Source of the DNA: CAYVQA01 sp045119035
GTDB taxonomy: Bacteria; Bacillota_I; Bacilli_A; ML615J-28; CAG-313
Direction of reading: 5' to 3'
Length of the DNA stretch: 27,089 nt
NCBI GenBank assembly: GCA_045119035.1
Contig: JBGVCU010000006.1
Coordinates: 1-27,089 of the forward strand
Part shown: positions 23,514-27,089 of the stretch, in pieces
Position numbering within the stretch: the first letter of the stretch is position 1
Layout of the letters: each line of letters starts with the position of its first letter
Made by a program: the position numbers and the translations under genes
The notes under the pieces: model-generated
The model's input: the letters and a program-made list of their open reading frames with translations, nothing else
Databases searched by the model: none
Told to the model about the DNA's origin: nothing

Positions 23514-24472
23514 TATTCACCAACAAATAATCCATAAATATAGTTTTCTAAATCAAAATATTCTAAATCATCAAGTTTTTCACCTAAACCAACAAACTTA
23601 ATAGGAATATCAAATTTATTACGAATAGCAAGGACAATACCACCTTTTGCTGTTCCATCTAGTTTAGTTAAAATAATCCCTGTAATATCTGTAATTTCAT
23701 TGAATGCTTCCGCTTGACTCATTCCATTATGTCCAGTTGTTGCATCAATTACAAGTAATGTATCATGAGGACCATTTGGTACTTCTCTTTGAATAACTCG
23801 ATTAATTTTTTCTAATTCTTTCATTAAGTTTACTTTATTTTGTAAACGTCCAGCTGTATCACAAAGTAATACATCATAATTTTCTTCTTTTGCTTTTTTA
23901 ATTGCATCAAACACTACAGAAGCTGGATCTGTTGCACCTGGTTTTGAAACAATATCAACACCTACTCTATCAGCCCATACTTCAAGTTGGTCTACAGCAC
24001 CTGCTCTAAATGTATCTCCAGCAGCAAGTAAAACTTTCTTTCCTTCTTTCTTTAAACGATGAGCTATTTTTGCAATAGTGGTAGTTTTTCCTGCACCATT
24101 AACTCCAATAAATAATAAAACTGATAAACCATCTTTTTGAATATTTAAGTTAGAATTAACAATTTCATTTTTTAAATACATTTCAAACATTTTATCAACA
24201 ACAATATCTTGAAGTTTTTCAACATCATGAACACCTTTTACGCGAACATCTTGTTTTAACTTTTCAATAAATTCAATCGTTGTTTCAACACCAATATCAG
24301 CCATAATAAAAACATCAGTTAAATCATCAAATAAATCTTCTGTAATTTCATCATATCCTGATAATACTTGTTTTAATTTTGTTAAAAACCCTTTACGAGT
24401 TTTTTCCATTCCTATATTATATTTTTCTGTTTTAGCATCTTTCTTTTTTCTAAATAGATCAAATAACCCCAT
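23513..24472 (-). CDS. ftsY: Signal recognition particle receptor FtsY
   Basis: Membrane-associated GTPase that receives the ribosome-SRP complex. The 319 residues are N and G domains only, without the long acidic N-terminal extension of E. coli, as is usual in Firmicutes; a short basic amphipathic start (GLFDLFRKKKD) probably contacts the membrane. Motifs: P-loop GVNGAGKT (123-130), GDTFRAGAVDQL, DTAGRLQNK and TKLDGTAKGG. GGAGGT precedes the ATG. First gene of the operon ftsY-ylxM-ffh-queA, divergent from topA. Confidence 0.96.
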   Translation of the reverse strand: MGLFDLFRKKKDAKTEKYNIGMEKTRKGFLTKLKQVLSGYDEITEDLFDDLTDVFIMADIGVETTIEFIEKLKQDVRVKGVHDVEKLQDIVVDKMFEMYLKNEIVNSNLNIQKDGLSVLLFIGVNGAGKTTTIAKIAHRLKKEGKKVLLAAGDTFRAGAVDQLEVWADRVGVDIVSKPGATDPASVVFDAIKKAKEENYDVLLCDTAGRLQNKVNLMKELEKINRVIQREVPNGPHDTLLVIDATTGHNGMSQAEAFNEITDITGIILTKLDGTAKGGIVLAIRNKFDIPIKFVGLGEKLDDLEYFDLENYIYGLFVGE

Positions 24473-24516
24473 AAGTTACCTCCATTAACGCATAATACTT
24501 CATTATAACTTATATA

Positions 24517-24545
24517 ATTATACTATATTTTTTAGATTTTAACAA
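24517..24545 (-). promoter_or_regulatory. SigA-type promoter of the ftsY operon
   Basis: On the minus strand, -35 TTGTTA (24540-24545), 17 bases and a perfect -10 TATAAT (24517-24522). The predicted start near 24510 leaves a leader of about 38 bases. Confidence 0.7.
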
Positions 24546-24740
24546 GTTAAATGAAAGTATAATATTAACAAATTAAAATATTAAATTATTTATTGATAAA
24601 GATCTTATAAAAAAAATATATAATATTTTAAAAAACAACATTTTTCTACATTTTTATATATTAAAATATTAAAATCCAACAAAATTACACATTTTTTGAA
24701 TAATATAAAATAAAATAATTTAAAATAAATAATGTTTTGT
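24546..24740. other. Extremely AT-rich spacer between divergent ftsY and topA promoters
   Basis: By hand count, positions 24541-24740 contain 20 G or C in 200 bases (10%). There are many A and T runs and no open frame of note, hairpin terminator or RNA-like structure. It separates the divergent promoters and may act as an UP-element or bent region; this is an inference. Confidence 0.6.
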
Positions 24741-24769
24741 TTGACAAACTTTTTTTATTATTATATAAT
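24741..24769 (+). promoter_or_regulatory. Full-consensus SigA promoter of topA
   Basis: -35 TTGACA (24741-24746) and -10 TATAAT (24764-24769) are exactly 17 bases apart, a perfect match to the vegetative consensus. The predicted start is near 24776, giving a leader of about 27 bases. The longer frame opening at 24737 lies upstream of the -35 and cannot be used from this promoter. Confidence 0.88.
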
Positions 24770-24802
24770 CAAAACGAAATTTCAAACGAAAGGAACATGA
24801 TG

Positions 24803-26905
24803 ATGAAGCTAGTTATCGTTGAATCTCCTGCAAAATCTAAAACAATAGCCTCATATTTGGGACCTGAATATATCGTAGAATCAAGTGTTGGACACATAAG
24901 AGATTTACGTATCAAAGGTAAAGGTGGATTCGGTGTTGATATCGAAAATAACTTTGAACCAGAATATGAAGTATTAAAAGATAAACATGATATAGTCAAT
25001 AAATTAAAAGATATTTCAAATATCGCTCAACATATCTATCTTGCAACCGACCCCGATAGAGAAGGGGAAGCAATCAGCTGGCACTTACAAGAAGTATTAG
25101 AACAACCTAGTAGTAAAGTTTCAAGAGTTGTATTTAATGAAATTACAAAAACAGCTGTTGAAAAAGGTATTAAAAATGATAGACAAGTTGACATAAATTT
25201 AGTACACTCACAAGAATCAAGAAGAATTTTAGACAGAATTATCGGATTTAGATTATCAAGTCTAATGCAACAAAAGATTGGATCAAAATCTGCTGGTCGT
25301 GTACAAAGTGTTGCTTTAAAACTAGTAGTTGACAGAGAAAAAGAAATCGAAGCATTTAACAAAGAGGAATATTGGGATATTACAGCAAACTTTTTAAAAC
25401 CTGCTGAAAATTCTGATTATGTATATCAAATTAAATCTAAATTCATTGGAACAAAAGATGAAAAAATTACTTTAAACTCTGAAGAAGAAACAAACAAAGT
25501 ACTTGATACAATTAACAATCATCCATTTAAAATTTCCGATATTGTTAAGAAAAATCGAAACCGTACTTCAAAACCACCATTTATTACATCTACTTTACAA
25601 CAAGATGCTGGTGCTAAATTCAATTATAATGCAAAACGTGTAATGGCTATTGCTCAAAGATTGTATGAAGGAATCGATTTAGGAAATGAACGTGTGGGGT
25701 TAATTACTTACATGAGAACAGACTCTACTCGTTTATCAGATGAATTTATTTCCTCTGCAAAAGATTATATTACAAGTAATTTTGGAGAAAAATATTACAA
25801 CGCTCCAAAAAAACAAAGTAAATCAAAAAACATTCAAGATGCCCATGAAGCAATTAGACCTACATACATTGAAAATACTCCTGATAAAATTAAAAAGTAT
25901 TTATCACTTGAAGAATATAAAATATATTCAATCATCTATAACCGTGCAGTTGCCTCATTAATGAGTGATGCTGTTATGGAAGATACAAAAGTAGAAATAG
26001 AAAACAACGGTTATATTTTTACAACAAGTGGTGAAAAAGTAGTGTTTGATGGTTTCTTAAGAATTTATGAAGAAGCTAACATTGATTCAGATGAAGTAAT
26101 CGACAAATTACCTGAACTTAATATTGGGGAAGTTTTAAATCTAGAAGAAATTAATAAAGAACAAAAATTTACTAACCCTCCATCTAGATACACTGAAGCA
26201 AGATTAATTCGTAAAATGGAAGAACTTGGTATCGGACGTCCATCTACATATGCTATGACTATGGAAACACTAAGACTTAGAAATTATGTAAAAATGGAAA
26301 AAAGAACATTCATTCCTACTGATCAAGGTAAATTAACTAGTGAACAACTTGATTTATTCTTTAGTTCTATTATCAATGTAAAATATACAGCCGAAATGGA
26401 AAGTACACTTGATAAAATTGCTGAAGGAAAATTAATTTGGTATTTTGAACTTAGAAAATTTTATGATACTTTTGCACCATTAATTGAAATTGCAAGAGAT
26501 AACATGGTTAAAATTTATCCTAAAATGACTGATGAAATTTGTCCTACATGCGGTCTTCCTCTATTTATAAGACGCGGACCATTCGGAGAATTCACTGCAT
26601 GCTCTGGTTACCCAAGATGTAAATTTATTAAAAAACCAGAAAAGAAAGAAGTTGTAAAAACAGGAATTACTTGTCCTGTTTGTCTTGAAGGAGAAATTGT
26701 TGAAAGACTATCTACAAGAGGTAGATCTAAAGGAACAATATTCTACGCATGTGATAGATATCCTAAATGTAAAACAACTTACTCTGGTATTCCTACTGGA
26801 GATACTTGTGAATTATGTAATCATGTTATGATTAATGTTAATGGAATAATTAGATGTTCAAATGAAAAATGTGCATCTAATAAAAAAGAAGAAAACAATG
26901 AATAA
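24803..26905 (+). CDS. topA: DNA topoisomerase I
   Basis: Type IA topoisomerase that relaxes negative supercoils. The 700 residues hold an N-terminal TOPRIM domain (MKLVIVESPAKSKTI; DPDREGEA), the core with GSKSAGRVQSVAL, the catalytic tyrosine Y303 in YMRTDSTR, and PSTYAMTMETL. Zinc ribbons close the protein: CPTCGLPL with CSGYPRC, CPVCLEGEI with CDRYPKC, and CELC with CSNEKC. Three ATG codons stand in tandem at 24797, 24800 and 24803. The third is chosen because the AAAGGA site is best spaced from it and MKLVIVESPAKSKTI is the usual N-terminus. It is the only plus-strand chromosomal gene in the window, and monocistronic, with its own terminator. In its Arg codons I saw no AGG or CGG. Confidence 0.97.
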   Translation: MKLVIVESPAKSKTIASYLGPEYIVESSVGHIRDLRIKGKGGFGVDIENNFEPEYEVLKDKHDIVNKLKDISNIAQHIYLATDPDREGEAISWHLQEVLEQPSSKVSRVVFNEITKTAVEKGIKNDRQVDINLVHSQESRRILDRIIGFRLSSLMQQKIGSKSAGRVQSVALKLVVDREKEIEAFNKEEYWDITANFLKPAENSDYVYQIKSKFIGTKDEKITLNSEEETNKVLDTINNHPFKISDIVKKNRNRTSKPPFITSTLQQDAGAKFNYNAKRVMAIAQRLYEGIDLGNERVGLITYMRTDSTRLSDEFISSAKDYITSNFGEKYYNAPKKQSKSKNIQDAHEAIRPTYIENTPDKIKKYLSLEEYKIYSIIYNRAVASLMSDAVMEDTKVEIENNGYIFTTSGEKVVFDGFLRIYEEANIDSDEVIDKLPELNIGEVLNLEEINKEQKFTNPPSRYTEARLIRKMEELGIGRPSTYAMTMETLRLRNYVKMEKRTFIPTDQGKLTSEQLDLFFSSIINVKYTAEMESTLDKIAEGKLIWYFELRKFYDTFAPLIEIARDNMVKIYPKMTDEICPTCGLPLFIRRGPFGEFTACSGYPRCKFIKKPEKKEVVKTGITCPVCLEGEIVERLSTRGRSKGTIFYACDRYPKCKTTYSGIPTGDTCELCNHVMINVNGIIRCSNEKCASNKKEENNE

Positions 26906-26929
26906 ATGCTAAGAAAATTCTTAGCATTT
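26904..26929 (+). terminator. Rho-independent terminator of topA
   Basis: The stem AAATGCTAAG (26904-26913) pairs perfectly with CTTAGCATTT (26920-26929), has a 6-base loop and runs directly into TTTTTTT-rich sequence. It overlaps the topA stop codon and ends 19 bases before the insertion-sequence end at 26949. Confidence 0.9.
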
Positions 26930-26948
26930 TTTTATATTTTTTATCAAA

Positions 26949-27089
26949 TGTTGATTTGTCAATGATGTGAGACCAAAATTTAAAAAATAAAAAATCTATA
27001 TGTTATAATTTATATAACCTAAATTTATAAGTTCATTACGTTTTTCAATAGGACTTTTCCAATTAAGAACCGAAGTTAATATTCTATTG
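26949..27089 (-). mobile_element. Right-hand end of the same insertion sequence, opposite orientation, truncated by the window edge
   Basis: This is the reverse-complement partner of positions 1-140, 139 of 140 bases identical. It begins sharply at TGTTGATTTGTC (26949) after unique sequence. The end faces inward, as does that of the left copy, so the two elements converge on the 26.8 kb between them. One extra base at 27089 is all that extends past the left copy, which is what a contig stopping in a repeat would give. Confidence 0.75.
26996..27088 (-). CDS. Transposase, C-terminal fragment (IS3-like), second copy
   Basis: The same 30-residue transposase tail as at 1-93, ending in TAG, with one change (Lys codon AAG to Asn codon AAT). 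The N-terminal part lies beyond the window. No frameshift or stop is seen in the part present. Confidence 0.6.
   Translation of the reverse strand, partial: NRILTSVLNWKSPIEKRNELINLGYINYNI

Noticed and set aside
25036..25362. Minus-strand open frame of 108 codons inside topA
   Set aside because: Shadow of topA codon bias, with no ribosome site, promoter or recognisable domain.
1..27089. Composite transposon with the whole window as cargo
   Set aside because: The interior is core chromosome (ftsY, ffh, topA, metG, proS, pyk) with ordinary operons; two inverted element ends at contig edges are better explained by assembly stopping in a repeat.
26950..27089. Circular molecule with terminal overlap
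   Set aside because: The end repeats are inverted, not direct, so they do not indicate a closed circle.

Overview
The window is a very AT-rich stretch (one 200-base spacer is only 10% G+C) read with the standard bacterial code. Its gene content is typical of low-GC Firmicutes: ftsY-ylxM-ffh, pfkA, pyk, a YitT-family membrane protein, strong AGGAGG-type ribosome binding sites and TTGACA/TATAAT promoters. The gene style, and surface proteins carrying Cys-rich repeats of the YDN-C-D..CN-CG type, suggest an uncultured gut-type Bacilli/Erysipelotrichia-like organism. That placement is an inference. There are 17 complete protein genes: 16 on the minus strand (259-24472) and topA on the plus strand (24803-26905).

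Reading along the minus strand from high to low coordinates, the layout is: (a) the ftsY-ylxM-ffh-queA operon, combining SRP targeting with queuosine synthesis, from a promoter at 24517-24545 to a terminator at 20662-20690; (b) the glgB-glgA-glgP-rsuA-pfkA-pyk operon, combining glycogen synthesis and breakdown with two key glycolytic kinases, from a promoter at 20593-20621 to a terminator at 11646-11670; (c) a single gene for an Ig-repeat surface protein (9595-11553); (d) the metG-yitT-proS operon, from a promoter at 9546-9574 to a terminator at 4831-4852; (e) a single gene for a large secreted, wall- or membrane-anchored protein with a degenerate SGNH-hydrolase-like domain (2172-4583); (f) a single gene for an AMP-forming acyl-CoA synthetase-like enzyme (259-2016). 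topA is divergent from ftsY across an extremely AT-rich spacer.

Both ends of the window are the same sequence in opposite orientation. Positions 1-140 and the reverse complement of 26949-27088 agree at 139 of 140 bases. They encode the C-terminal tail of a DDE transposase resembling the IS3 family, followed by its inward-facing end. The window is therefore probably a contig that stopped in two copies of one insertion sequence. The 26.8 kb between them is ordinary chromosome and does not look like transposon cargo.

I found no defence system, CRISPR array, prophage, tRNA or rRNA gene. The points most worth a second look are the composite surface protein at 2172-4583, the altered ADP-glucose-binding motifs of GlgA, the QIGN form of the HIGH motif in MetRS, the glycogen-glycolysis operon with a pseudouridine synthase inside it, the absence of TGA stop codons in all 17 genes, and the inverted insertion-sequence ends. 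Three start codons (glgB, topA, acyl-CoA synthetase) were moved downstream because the longest reading frame would begin at or before the transcription start; glgA was moved on the position of its ribosome binding site.
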